This document shows, piece by piece, positions 6,790 to 15,652 of a stretch of DNA of 44,218 bases. The notes below the pieces were generated by a model. It did not search any database and was not told where the DNA came from. It saw only the letters and a program-made list of their open reading frames with translations. Origin of the DNA: DATKSS01 sp035533335. GTDB lineage: Bacteria > Chloroflexota > Dormibacteria > Dormibacterales > Dormibacteraceae. The first letter of the stretch is position 1, and every line of letters starts with the position of its first letter. The position numbers and the translations under genes are program-made. The stretch is from NCBI GenBank assembly GCA_035533335.1, contig DATLUC010000035.1:1-44218 (forward strand). The letters are read 5' to 3'.

Positions 6790-8052
6790 TCACCGTACCC
6801 CGATCAGCTCCACCCCGCCCATGTACGGTCGCAGCGCCTCAGGGACCGTGATCATCCCGTCCTCTCGCTGGTAGGTCTCGATGATCGCATCGATCGTCCG
6901 CGGCAGCGCGAGTCCACTGCCGTTGATCGTGTGCGCGAAGCGCGGCGGCGAGCCCCGTTCGGCGCGATAGCGGATGTTGGCGCGCATCGCCTGGAAGTCG
7001 TTGAACACCGAGCACGACGAAACTTCCAGGTAGCGGCCGAGGCCCGGCGCCCAGGCTTCCAGGTCGTACTTCTTGTACTGGGCGAAACCCATGTCCCCGG
7101 TGCACATGGACAGCACGCGATAGTGCAGGCCGAGGCGCTGCAGGATGTCCTCCGCATCCTTGACCAGCTTCTCGAACTCGTCCATCGACGTCTCCGCGGT
7201 CGTCACCTTGACCAGCTCGACCTTGGAGAACTGGTGCATGCGGATGAATCCACGGGTGTCCTTGCCGGCGGCGCCCGCCTCCGTGCGCCACGATGGCGCG
7301 TAGGCGACGTACTTCATCGGCAGCCTGTCGGCCTCCAGGATCTCATCGCGATGGAAGTTGGTGACAGGAACCTCAGCGGTCGGGATCAGCCACAGGTCCT
7401 CGTCTTGCACCTTGAAGGCCTGGTCGGCGAACTTCGGCAGGTTGCCGGTCCCGACCATGGACGCGGAATTGACGAGCATCGGCGGCCATACCTCGGTGTA
7501 TCCGTGCTCGCGGGTGTGCACGTCGAGCATGAACTGAACCAGGGCGCGCTCCAGGCGAGCGCCGTCCGCGAGCAGAAACGCGAAACGAGACCCGGAAACG
7601 CGGGCCGCATGCTCGAAATCCATGATGCCGAGCGCCTCGCCGAGGTCGTAATGGGTCCGCGCCGCGAACCCGAGCTCGGGCCTGGTTCCCCACTCCCTCG
7701 CGACCACATTGTCTTTGTCCGTCTCGCCGACCGGCACCGATTCGTGAAACAGGTTCGGCACTCGCAAAAGCAGATCGTCGAGCGCTTCCTTGACGTCGTC
7801 GGCCCTGGCGAGCTCCTCCTTCGAGGTGTCGGCCATCTCCCGCAGCCTGACTTTCAGCGCGTCGTCGCGCGTCTTGGCGAAGTCCTTCGAGAGCTTGTTC
7901 TGCTCCGCCTTGATCGACTCGGCCTTGTGCAGGTGGCCGCGCCATTGCTCATCGAGCTTGAGAATCTCGTCTACCGGAGCGGGCTCGCCTTTGAGCTCCG
8001 CCGACCTCCTCACGCGCTCGGGGTCGCGCCGGATCAGTTCCAGTGGAAGCAT
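6790..8052 (-). CDS. serS: Seryl-tRNA synthetase
   Basis: The 420-residue class II synthetase charges tRNA-Ser with serine in the cytoplasm. The N-terminal coiled-coil arm that binds the long variable arm of tRNA-Ser spans about residues 25-105. The motif 2 region (TEAGAAGKDTRGFIRMHQF) lies near residue 255. Motif 3 (GSGLALPRTIDAIIE) lies near residue 375. The length is usual for bacteria. ATG 8052 was chosen because the protein then begins MLPLELIRRDPERVR, the standard N-terminus. The ATG shares its A with the lysS stop (TAATG), so the two genes are coupled. The gene ended in a tRNA-Ser 28 bases downstream before the mobile element inserted. Confidence 0.97.
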   Translation of the reverse strand: MLPLELIRRDPERVRRSAELKGEPAPVDEILKLDEQWRGHLHKAESIKAEQNKLSKDFAKTRDDALKVRLREMADTSKEELARADDVKEALDDLLLRVPNLFHESVPVGETDKDNVVAREWGTRPELGFAARTHYDLGEALGIMDFEHAARVSGSRFAFLLADGARLERALVQFMLDVHTREHGYTEVWPPMLVNSASMVGTGNLPKFADQAFKVQDEDLWLIPTAEVPVTNFHRDEILEADRLPMKYVAYAPSWRTEAGAAGKDTRGFIRMHQFSKVELVKVTTAETSMDEFEKLVKDAEDILQRLGLHYRVLSMCTGDMGFAQYKKYDLEAWAPGLGRYLEVSSCSVFNDFQAMRANIRYRAERGSPPRFAHTINGSGLALPRTIDAIIETYQREDGMITVPEALRPYMGGVELIGVR

Positions 8053-9467
8053 TACGACTCCGCTTTCATGACCGGGAACAGGATCACGTCGCGCACCGAC
8101 GGCTGGTCGGTGAGGAGCATCACGAGACGGTCGATGCCGACCCCCAGGCCGCCGCACGGCGGGAGGCCGTACTCGACGGCACGCAGAAAATCCTCGTCCA
8201 TCGGGTGCGCCTCGGCGTCCCCCGCTGTACGCCTCGCGGCCTGGGCCTCGAAACGCTCACGCTGGTCGACGGGGTCGGTGAGCTCGGTGAACGCGTTCGC
8301 ATATTCGCGGCCGAGGATGATCAGCTCGAACCGCTCGGCGAACCTGGGGTCGTCATCGCGGGGACGCGCCAGCGGTGAGATCTCGATCGGGTAGTCGGTC
8401 ACGAAAGTCGGCTGGCGCAGGCGCGGCTCAACGTGCTCCTCGAACAGGTCGTTGAGCTCCTGGCCCACCGCATGCCTGCCCGTGTGCTCGAGCACGAGGT
8501 CGGCCATCCGCTCGCGTCGAAAAGGCGGCGTCAGGTTCACCCCCTCGCCCTGGTAGGTAGTCGCGAGAGGGCGGCCGGCGGCCATCGCGGAAGCGACCAT
8601 AAGGTCTTCGACCAGCTTCATCACGTCGTCATAGTCGGCGAACGCCTGGTAGCACTCGAGCAGGGTGAACTCGGGATTGTGGCGCGTCGACAGCCCCTCG
8701 TTGCGAAAAACCCTGCCGATCTCGTACACGCGCTCGAACCCGCCCACGAGCAGCCGCTTGAGGTGAAGCTCCAGGGCGATCCGGAGGTACAGGTCACGGT
8801 CCAGAGAGTTGTGATGAGTGACGAAAGGCCGGGCGTGGGCGCCCCCGGGCACCTCCTGCAACACGGGCGTGTCGACGTCCAGGAATCCACGCTCGTCGAG
8901 GAGGCCGCGGATCGAGGTAATGATCCTGGTCCGCGCCCTGAACACGTCACGAACCTGGGGGTTCGCGATGAGATCCAGATATCGCTGCCGGTAGCGGATC
9001 TCGACGTCCTTCAGCCCATGCCATTTCTCAGGGAGGGGCCGCAGCGACTTGGTGAGCAGTTGGAACGACTGCACCTCGAGCGTCACCTCGCCTCGCCTCG
9101 TCCTGAAGACCGGGCCTGTGGCACCTACGATGTCACCCGCGTCGAGGTCAGCGAAGCGGCCGAACTCCTCGTCCCCGAGGATCTCGCGTGTCGCCATCAG
9201 CTGGATCGGGCCGTGCCCGTCCTGCAGATCCGCGAAGACAAGGCCGCCCTGCACGCGCTTGACCATCAAGCGCCCGGCGAGGGCGACCTGCCCGGTGCGC
9301 TCGCTCTCGCCGAGCAACTCGCGCGCCGAACTGGTCGTCTGCGTGGGCCGGAACCCGCGCGAGAAGGGGTCGATGCCGGAGGTGCGCAGCCGCTCGAGCT
9401 TCTCGCGGCGGTCGCGCATCACGGCCGGCAGGTCGATCTCCGCCCCGTCCTTCTCCTTCTCTTTCAC
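8052..9467 (-). CDS. lysS: Lysyl-tRNA synthetase, class II
   Basis: The 471-residue class II synthetase charges tRNA-Lys. An OB-fold anticodon-binding domain is at residues about 60-140 (VALAGRLMVKRVQGGLVFADLQD). Motif 2 is around residue 250 (EIGRVFRNEGLSTRHNPEFT) and motif 3 is near residue 440 (GGLGVGIDRLVMLLTD). The start is GTG 9467, giving a lysine-rich N-terminus (MKEKEKDG). No clear ribosome binding site precedes it; instead an 11-base inverted repeat ends two bases before the start. A second possible start at an internal Met (MRDRREKLERL, residue 17) would clear the hairpin. The stop overlaps the serS ATG. Confidence 0.96.
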   Translation of the reverse strand: MKEKEKDGAEIDLPAVMRDRREKLERLRTSGIDPFSRGFRPTQTTSSARELLGESERTGQVALAGRLMVKRVQGGLVFADLQDGHGPIQLMATREILGDEEFGRFADLDAGDIVGATGPVFRTRRGEVTLEVQSFQLLTKSLRPLPEKWHGLKDVEIRYRQRYLDLIANPQVRDVFRARTRIITSIRGLLDERGFLDVDTPVLQEVPGGAHARPFVTHHNSLDRDLYLRIALELHLKRLLVGGFERVYEIGRVFRNEGLSTRHNPEFTLLECYQAFADYDDVMKLVEDLMVASAMAAGRPLATTYQGEGVNLTPPFRRERMADLVLEHTGRHAVGQELNDLFEEHVEPRLRQPTFVTDYPIEISPLARPRDDDPRFAERFELIILGREYANAFTELTDPVDQRERFEAQAARRTAGDAEAHPMDEDFLRAVEYGLPPCGGLGVGIDRLVMLLTDQPSVRDVILFPVMKAES

Positions 9468-9469
9468 GA

Positions 9470-9532
9470 GTGAAGCGCCGTGGACAGCCGGAGAGCCGAT
9501 GAGATGTGGGCCGGATGGACGCGGCGCTTCAC
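9470..9532 (-). promoter_or_regulatory. Leader hairpin immediately before lysS
   Basis: GTGAAGCGCCG (9470-9480) and CGGCGCTTCAC (9522-9532) form a perfect 11-base inverted repeat with a 41-base loop, inside the 82-base gap between the MBL gene and lysS. It ends two bases before the GTG of lysS. No run of T follows, so it is not a simple terminator. I see no T-box sequence. It could control lysS translation or mark an RNA processing site. Confidence 0.45.
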
Positions 9533-9549
9533 CGGGAAAAGACTAGCGG

Positions 9550-10398
9550 TTAGAGAACTATCTCCTGGTCCTCGGCCGCGGGGAACGTATTGACCTCTGC
9601 CCCGCCCGACTGGCGGTGATTTCCCAGTGCCTCCTCGATCAGCCCGTCGATATCGGTGTCCGAATGGAGGGGGTCGTGATGGAAGAAGGCCAGCTCCTTC
9701 GCCCCGGCCTGATCGGCCAGTGACAGCGAATCCTCATACGTCGAGTGCCCGAAGCCGGCGTGTGTCCTGTACTCCTCGGTGCTGTACTGCGCGTCGTGAA
9801 CAAGGAGGTCTGAGTCCCGGCACCAGTTGGCCAGCTCCTTCAGCGACCCGTTGGCCTCGGCGGCGAACATGGCGATCTCGTTGTCGGTGGCGAAGGTGAA
9901 GCGCGACGAGCCCTCGTCGATGCGGTATCCGAAGGTCGGGATAGGGTGCATCAACAGGTGAGGCGTGATGCGCAGAGCTCCCACTTCGAAAGTCTCCCCC
10001 GGGTTGCGCTCGATGAACTCCATCTCGGCGGGCATATGGCTCAGGCGGACCGGGAAATACGCGGGGTCCATCTGGTCCGCGAAAGCGGCCTGCAGCGATT
10101 TGGCCGAGCCGGCCGGCCCGACGATCGTCAGGTGGGTGCCGGGCACGAACGCGGGCAGGAAGAAGGGGAAGCCCTGGATGTGGTCGAGGTGCGTGTGGGT
10201 GATCAGGAGGTGTGCCTGCAGCGGCTCGTTGGGGCTGAAGGTGGCGCCCAGCTCGGCGATTCCAGACCCCGAATCGACGATGAGCAGGTTGTTGCTCTTG
10301 TCCCTGACCTCGATGCAGGTCGTGTTGCCGCCGTAACGCAGGGTGCGCCGGCCCGGCGTCGGCCGGGTCCCCCGCGTGCCCCAGAACTTGACCCTCAT
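9550..10398 (-). CDS. MBL-fold metallo-hydrolase
   Basis: The 282-residue protein has the metallo-beta-lactamase fold. The metal motif HTHLDH is at residues 68-73, with a preceding strand Asp in LLIVDSGSG (residue 42). Further ligands are likely His in LLMHPIPTF, Asp in VHDAQYS and His in FFHHDPLH. The family includes RNases, glyoxalases and cyclic nucleotide phosphodiesterases. The N-terminus (MRVKFWGTRGTRPTP) is typical of a subgroup often next to GAF/HD-GYP signalling genes. The start overlaps the stop of the HD-GYP gene (ATGA), so it may act on the same signal, but the substrate is unknown. Confidence 0.88.
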   Translation of the reverse strand: MRVKFWGTRGTRPTPGRRTLRYGGNTTCIEVRDKSNNLLIVDSGSGIAELGATFSPNEPLQAHLLITHTHLDHIQGFPFFLPAFVPGTHLTIVGPAGSAKSLQAAFADQMDPAYFPVRLSHMPAEMEFIERNPGETFEVGALRITPHLLMHPIPTFGYRIDEGSSRFTFATDNEIAMFAAEANGSLKELANWCRDSDLLVHDAQYSTEEYRTHAGFGHSTYEDSLSLADQAGAKELAFFHHDPLHSDTDIDGLIEEALGNHRQSGGAEVNTFPAAEDQEIVL

Positions 10399-12233
10399 GT
10401 GTTCGCGGTTACCTCGTAAACGCGCTTGTCGATGAAGATCTTAAGAAGATCCTGGTCGAGCTCCCCCCGATCAGCTTCCGCATGCAGCATGTCGAGCGCC
10501 TTTTGGGTCGGTACGGCGGCCTTGTACGTACGGTCGCGCGCGGTCAGGGCGTCGTATATGTCCGAGATCGTCATCATGCGGGTCTGAATCGGGATCTCGT
10601 CGCCGCGCAGGCCTCGCGGGTAGCCCGAGCCGTCCAGCTTCTCGTGGTGGCCCCACGCGATGTCCGGAATGTTCTTCATCGGTGCCGTCCACGGGATCCG
10701 GGCGAGGAAATCGTGGCTCTTGGTGACGTGCGATTCGATCACCTTCCGCTCCTCGTCAGTCAGCGTGCCCTTCTGGACGCTTAGGAAATGGAACTCCTGC
10801 GGGGCGATCAGGGGCTGCACCTTGCCGGTCATGTCGGGGAAGGCGTGCTCTTTCACGGCCACCAGGATCGAGGCCTTGTCCTCGGGCAGGACGCTCGGCT
10901 CGTTGGCCGTCTCGATAGCCTCGAACCAACTGCGGAACTGGTCGATCTCGGCATCCAGGCGACGTCGGATCTCATCAACCTTGGCGGCGTCGACACCATC
11001 GCGCCGAGCGGCCTCCAGCTCCGCCACCAGGTGCTTGTTCTGGGCCCAACGCTGGACCGAGTCGAAGCGCCACTCGATCAGGCCCAGCTGGTACGGATAG
11101 AGCTTCTTCGCCTTGACCAGGATGTCCTCTTTGACTCCGATCTTTCCGAAGTCGTGCAGCAGGCATGCATAACGAAGCTCTTTGAGCTGGTCGTCGCTGA
11201 ACATGATGTCGCGGTACGTGCCGACATCAATCCTGGTGACCTCCCTGGCCAGGGTGGTGGTGAGGGTCTCGACCCGCCCCGAGTGACCGGCGGTGCTCGG
11301 GTCTCTCTGCTCGATCGCGTAGACACTAGCCGTCACGAATTTGTCGAACAGATCCTCGATCTCTTTCAGCAGGCTCTTGTTATCGATGGCTACGGCGGCC
11401 TGGCTGGCGACGGACTCGAGCATCTCCAGGTCCTCCGGCTTGAAGCTCACCACCTCGGTCGCGACGTTATCGACCGTGAGCTTGGTCTCGAAATGCCGCT
11501 TGGCATTGATCAGCTGGACGGCGCCGACCACCTCGTGGTTGTAGTTGCGCATCGGCACGGTCAGCATCGACTTCGTCCGGTAGCCGTACTGAGCGTCGAA
11601 ATTCTTGCCGCCCTGCGGCCTGCCGGGCGGGGGATTGTAGGCGTCTTCGTAAATCTGGCTGGTCTCAGTCGTGACCGCGTAGCCGACCACCGTCTTGTCG
11701 TCGACAGGCACCGTGAAGTCCTGGTAGGTGTCGTTTTCAATCGAGCTGTTCTGGCTCGAGGCCAGCGCCAGCTTGGGCATTCCATCCTCTTCTCGCTTGA
11801 GCCAAAGGCTGGCGCCGTCGGCGTTCGTCAGCTGCTGCATGGTCGTGAGGATGAACTTCTGCAGCTTCTCGATATCGCGCTCGGCGGACAGCGCGATGCC
11901 GATGCGGTTGAGCTCCTCGAACTGACCGTGCTGCCGCCGGGCCTGCTCCTCCAGCTGGGTGACCTGCTGCTTGAGGGCGATGTTCTCGATCGCGATCCGG
12001 ACCAGCTCTCGCAGGGCGGTTGGCGAGGTGTCGCCGGGCACCTCGATGGCGATGTCGGCCAGCCCCTCGGGGGCCACCTCGCCCGAGGCGAGCAGGACCA
12101 GGGCCGGCTTGATCACCTGCACGGGGTCTCCGAGCGCCTGGCTCTCCAGGCCTGCGCCCGCCAGCGCCGCGGGGAGCCCGGTCTGGTCCAGGCTGCGGGC
12201 GATATAGAGGTGGAAAGGTTGGGCGGTCTTCAT
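10395..12233 (-). CDS. GAF and HD-GYP domain protein, probable cyclic-di-GMP phosphodiesterase
   Basis: The 612-residue cytosolic signalling protein would break down cyclic di-GMP in response to a ligand. A response-regulator-like N-terminal part (about 1-80) is followed by a coiled coil (85-115) and a GAF sensor domain (about 115-290). The HD-GYP domain has HD at residues 360-361 (LLHDFGKIG) and the GYP signature HHEKLDGSGYPRG at 529-541. These are normally about 60 residues apart; here a charged, helical insertion of about 110 residues (375-487) separates them. All signature residues remain. The gene overlaps coaX and the MBL gene by four bases (ATGA at both ends). The link with CoA and arginine genes is unexplained. 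Confidence 0.9.
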   Translation of the reverse strand: MKTAQPFHLYIARSLDQTGLPAALAGAGLESQALGDPVQVIKPALVLLASGEVAPEGLADIAIEVPGDTSPTALRELVRIAIENIALKQQVTQLEEQARRQHGQFEELNRIGIALSAERDIEKLQKFILTTMQQLTNADGASLWLKREEDGMPKLALASSQNSSIENDTYQDFTVPVDDKTVVGYAVTTETSQIYEDAYNPPPGRPQGGKNFDAQYGYRTKSMLTVPMRNYNHEVVGAVQLINAKRHFETKLTVDNVATEVVSFKPEDLEMLESVASQAAVAIDNKSLLKEIEDLFDKFVTASVYAIEQRDPSTAGHSGRVETLTTTLAREVTRIDVGTYRDIMFSDDQLKELRYACLLHDFGKIGVKEDILVKAKKLYPYQLGLIEWRFDSVQRWAQNKHLVAELEAARRDGVDAAKVDEIRRRLDAEIDQFRSWFEAIETANEPSVLPEDKASILVAVKEHAFPDMTGKVQPLIAPQEFHFLSVQKGTLTDEERKVIESHVTKSHDFLARIPWTAPMKNIPDIAWGHHEKLDGSGYPRGLRGDEIPIQTRMMTISDIYDALTARDRTYKAAVPTQKALDMLHAEADRGELDQDLLKIFIDKRVYEVTANT

Positions 12234-13033
12234 CTGGGCTGGTTCACCACGTCTTGTCTAGCACCGCCATTGGAGTTTTGGGCGTAGATAAGCCTTAAAC
12301 CTTCGAGGGTCAGGAGCGGGTCGGTGGTTTCGATCACGTCGGTCAGCCCCGCCACCAGGGCGGCCTGGCCGCCGGTGGCGATCACCCGCGCCGTGCCACC
12401 GAGCTCAGCGACCATCCTCTTGACCATGCCCTCGACCTGCGCCACGAAGCCCCAGACGAGGCCCGACTGGATCGAGGTGACCGTGTTGCGGCCGATCACC
12501 GAGTCGGGGGCAACCGGCTCGACCCTCCGAAGCATCGCCGTGTGCGAGACCAGGGCGTTGAGGGAGATCTCGACCCCGGGCGCGATGGCGCCCCCCAGGT
12601 AGTCGCCCTCGGCGTTGATCGCGTCGTAGGTGACCGCGGTCCCGAAATCAATGACCACGATCGGGCCGCCGTACTTGGTGAAGGCCGCCAGCGCGTTGGC
12701 GATCCGGTCGGCGCCGACGTCCTTGGGGTTGTCGTACCGGATGCGAACGCTTGTCTTGATGCCGGGACCGACCATCACAGGCTCGCATTTCAGGTACCGG
12801 CGCGAGGCCTCCAGCAGAGCGGGGTTGACGGTGGGAACGACGCTCGAAATCACTACCCCGTCGACCAAACCCAGGTCCAGGCCGCGCAGCTCGAACAACT
12901 GGACGAGCTCCAGGCCCATCTCGTCCGCGGTCCGCTCGCGATGCGAGGTGACACGCCAGTCCGCCACCAGGCTTTCCCCGTCGAACAGGGCGAGCGTCAC
13001 GTTGGTGTTGCCTACGTCGACGGCGAGCAGCAT
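12230..13033 (-). CDS. coaX: Type III pantothenate kinase
   Basis: The 267-residue enzyme phosphorylates pantothenate, the first step of coenzyme A synthesis. It belongs to the ASKHA fold: MLLAVDVGNTNVTLALFDG (phosphate motif, residues 1-19), GADRIANALAAF (about 107-118) and VIDFGTAVTYDAIN are the signatures of the type III enzyme. ATG 13033 was chosen because it begins directly at the first conserved strand; the longer frame upstream is the shadow of argH. Type III enzymes are not inhibited by CoA and need a monovalent cation (known of the family). The stop overlaps the start of the HD-GYP gene (ATGA). Confidence 0.96.
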   Translation of the reverse strand: MLLAVDVGNTNVTLALFDGESLVADWRVTSHRERTADEMGLELVQLFELRGLDLGLVDGVVISSVVPTVNPALLEASRRYLKCEPVMVGPGIKTSVRIRYDNPKDVGADRIANALAAFTKYGGPIVVIDFGTAVTYDAINAEGDYLGGAIAPGVEISLNALVSHTAMLRRVEPVAPDSVIGRNTVTSIQSGLVWGFVAQVEGMVKRMVAELGGTARVIATGGQAALVAGLTDVIETTDPLLTLEGLRLIYAQNSNGGARQDVVNQPR

Positions 13034-13046
13034 CAGGCCCCGAACT

Positions 13047-14408
13047 CTACGTTGGAAGGCCAGGGGGGTGTGCCTCGCTCCAGCGCAGGAGCCGGGCGCC
13101 CTCGCGGCGCACCTCCGCGGCCCGAGCCGAAACTCGGCGAGGGTGAGGGGCCCCTGGGAGATCGCGCCTGCGCAGCGAGGCGGCGGCCCTGGAGGGCGCC
13201 TTGAAGGCGCCGTCGCGAACCTGCCGCCCGATCGCCTCGTGGGCGCGGCGGAAGGGGATCCCGGCGCGGACGAGGTCTTCGGCGGCGTCCGTGGCGAGCA
13301 GGCCGCCGTCGGAGGCTGCGGCCGCAAGCCGCTCCCGGTCGAACTCGAGGTGCCGGACCAGGAGCTCGGCAGCGCGGATCGAGTCGAGCGCATTTTCGAC
13401 CGCGGCGAAGAGGGCCGGCTTGTCCTCTTGCAGGTCGCGGTCGTAGGCGAGCGGCAGGCCCTTGAGGACGGTCCCGAGCGCCACCAGCGAACCGAGAGCC
13501 CGGCCCGCGCGCCCTCTGAGCAGCTCCGCGATATCCGGGTTCTTCTTCTGCGGCATGAGGCTGGAGCCCGTGGCGATCTCGTCGGCCAATTTCACGAATC
13601 CGAATTCCGAGCTCGCCCACATCACCACGTCCTCGCCGAGGCGGCTCAGATGCAACGAGATACTTGCGCACGCGTATGCCAGGTCGAGGGCGAAGTCGCG
13701 GTCGGCCACGGCGTCGATGCTGTTGGCCGTGAGCCGGGAGAAACCCAGCTCTTTGGCCACCCGCTCGCGGCGCAAAGGCAGCGTCGAGCCCGCCAGGGCG
13801 CCTGATCCCAGCGGCATCTCGTCGGCCGACGCGTACGCGTGACGGAAGCGCTCGGCGTCCCGAAGCAGGGGCTCGGCGTGCGCCAGAAGGTGGTGACCGA
13901 CCGTCACCGGCTGGGCCCTCTGCAGGTGCGTGTAACCGGGCATGACCCAGGCGGCGTGCGTCGCCGCGCACCTGGCGAGAGCCGCAGCGAGCTGCGCCAC
14001 GCCGGCGATCGCCTCCGAGGCGGCCGCGCGGCAGTACAGGCGGAGGTCGAGCGCGACCTGGTCGTTGCGCGACCTGCCGGCGTGCAGTGAGGCGCCCGCC
14101 GGCGTGATCTCGGTCAGCCGCCGCTCGATGGCCGTATGGATGTCTTCGTCGGTAGGCGCGAACTTGAACTCTCCGCCGTCGAGCTCCTTCTTGATCCGGC
14201 GCAGCCCGCGCTCGATGGCAGTGAGGCGCGACGGCGACAGAAGGCCGGCGGCGGCCAGCCCGCGCGCATGGGCGATGCTTCCCGCGATGTCGTAGGGGTA
14301 CAGCTCGAAGTCGATCTCGAGCGACGAGGAGAAACGCTCCAACTCCGGCAGCAGGCCGCGGCTGAAGCGTCCGCCCCAGAGCTTGGTGGTGCGCTTGGCG
14401 CCCGCTAT
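13047..14408 (-). CDS. argH: Argininosuccinate lyase, unusual AUA start
   Basis: The enzyme splits argininosuccinate into arginine and fumarate, the last step of arginine synthesis. The N-terminal family signature TKLWGGRFS is followed by HAGRSRNDQVALDLRLY and the catalytic-loop signature GSSLMPQKKNPD. No ATG, GTG or TTG lies in frame near the N-terminus. ATA at 14408-14406 overlaps the argG stop (ATAG) and has AGAGG 8 bases upstream, so an AUA start is the best reading and gives 453 residues. The C-terminal 45 residues do not resemble the family, while TLAEFR, a common ArgH motif, appears in another frame at 13127-13147. This suggests a frameshift or a read error near 13150. The gene lies 13 bases before coaX. 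Confidence 0.88.
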   Translation of the reverse strand: MAGAKRTTKLWGGRFSRGLLPELERFSSSLEIDFELYPYDIAGSIAHARGLAAAGLLSPSRLTAIERGLRRIKKELDGGEFKFAPTDEDIHTAIERRLTEITPAGASLHAGRSRNDQVALDLRLYCRAAASEAIAGVAQLAAALARCAATHAAWVMPGYTHLQRAQPVTVGHHLLAHAEPLLRDAERFRHAYASADEMPLGSGALAGSTLPLRRERVAKELGFSRLTANSIDAVADRDFALDLAYACASISLHLSRLGEDVVMWASSEFGFVKLADEIATGSSLMPQKKNPDIAELLRGRAGRALGSLVALGTVLKGLPLAYDRDLQEDKPALFAAVENALDSIRAAELLVRHLEFDRERLAAAASDGGLLATDAAEDLVRAGIPFRRAHEAIGRQVRDGAFKAPSRAAASLRRRDLPGAPHPRRVSARAAEVRREGARLLRWSEAHPPGLPT

Positions 14409-15652
14409 GGCGTCAACCTCTTCACGTCGCCGAGAAGATTGCCCAGCTCGCGCGCGTGGAGCCGGCCCTGGACCTGGGCGGACGTCCGGATGCCCATGCC
14501 CCAAAGCTTGATGAAGCCCGCGGCTGCGGACTGGTCGAACGCATCGCCTTTCCCGTAGGTCGCGAGCGAGAGCTGGTAGAGCTGGCGGGGACCCTTGCGC
14601 CCGACCACCTGGGAGGAACCCTTGTAGAGCTTGAGCCGGACCTCGCCGGTGACGTGGCGCTGCGTCTCCTCGACGAACGCGTAGAGCGCGTCGCGCAGCG
14701 GGCTGAACCACAGCCCGTCGTAGACCATCTGCGCCCACTGCTGCGCGACCAGGTCTTTGAACCGCGCAACCTCCTTGGGCAGGGTGATGTCCTCGAGCGC
14801 CTGGTGAGCTTGCAGTAGCAGCACGGCGGCCGGCGCCTCGTAGATCTCGCGCGACTTGATCCCGATCAAGCGGTTCTCCAGGTGGTCGATGCGTCCCACC
14901 CCGTGCTCGCCGCCGACGCGGTTGAGCGTGGTCACGAGCTCGATGGCGCTGACCGGCTTCCCGTCGAGAGTTTCCGGCAGTCCCTGCTTGAATCCGATCT
15001 CCACGTACAACGGCTCATCCGGGCATTGACGGGCGTCCCTCGTCCACGCGTAGACGTCTTTCGGCGGCTCGGCCCAAGGGTCTTCCAGGACGCCTGCTTC
15101 GACCGAGCGGCCCCACAGGTTCTCGTCGGTCGAGTAAGGCGACCGAATGGTCGCCGGCACCTCGATGCCGTGCTTGGTCGCGTACTCGATCTCGTCGTCG
15201 CGGTTCATGCCCCACTCGCGCACCGGCGCGACCACCTCGAGCTCGGGCGCGAGGGCGGCAGTCGCGACGTCGAAGCGGACCTGGTCATTGCCCTTGCCCG
15301 TGCACCCGTGCGCGATGGCCTGCGCGCCTTCTCGGCGCGCCACCTCGACCATCATGGCCGCGATCAGCGGGCGCCCCAGCGCTGTGGCCAGCGGGTACTC
15401 CTTCTCGTAAACCGCACCCGCCTGCAGCGACGGCCACACGAAGAGTTGCAGGAATGGCGCGCGGCCGTCGGCGACGTATGCCGCCGATGCGCCGATCTTC
15501 AGCGCGCGGGCCTGGATCGCGTCGAGGTCCTTCTTCTCGCCCAAGTCGACAGTGAAGGCGATCACGTCCCAGCCCTTGTCCTTCAGCCAGCGGATTGCCA
15601 CCGACGTGTCAAGGCCACCCGAATACGCGAGGACGAGCTTTCTATCCGGCAT
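14405..15652 (-). CDS. argG: Argininosuccinate synthase
   Basis: The 415-residue enzyme joins citrulline and aspartate with ATP to form argininosuccinate. The N-terminal ATP pyrophosphatase loop (VLAYSGGLDTSVAIRWL, residues 7-23) is intact, as are GCTGKGNDQVRFD and SPYSTDENLWGRS for substrate binding. The length is near the usual 400. The start ATG overlaps the end of argR by 11 bases, and the stop overlaps the presumed AUA start of argH. The position between argR and argH places it in the arginine operon, likely repressed by ArgR. Confidence 0.97.
   Translation of the reverse strand: MPDRKLVLAYSGGLDTSVAIRWLKDKGWDVIAFTVDLGEKKDLDAIQARALKIGASAAYVADGRAPFLQLFVWPSLQAGAVYEKEYPLATALGRPLIAAMMVEVARREGAQAIAHGCTGKGNDQVRFDVATAALAPELEVVAPVREWGMNRDDEIEYATKHGIEVPATIRSPYSTDENLWGRSVEAGVLEDPWAEPPKDVYAWTRDARQCPDEPLYVEIGFKQGLPETLDGKPVSAIELVTTLNRVGGEHGVGRIDHLENRLIGIKSREIYEAPAAVLLLQAHQALEDITLPKEVARFKDLVAQQWAQMVYDGLWFSPLRDALYAFVEETQRHVTGEVRLKLYKGSSQVVGRKGPRQLYQLSLATYGKGDAFDQSAAAGFIKLWGMGIRTSAQVQGRLHARELGNLLGDVKRLTP

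Noticed and set aside
6511..8394. Long plus-strand frame of 627 codons over serS and the tRNA region
   Set aside because: It is antisense to serS with no family features; long shadow frames are expected at this GC content.
9468..9549. T-box before lysS
   Set aside because: No conserved T-box sequence or stem I pattern is seen; only the inverted repeat remains.
10788..12287. Plus-strand frame of 499 codons
   Set aside because: It is the shadow of the HD-GYP gene, whose domain motifs are clear.
12630..13805. Plus-strand frame of 391 codons
   Set aside because: It is antisense to coaX and argH and has a low-complexity composition typical of shadows.
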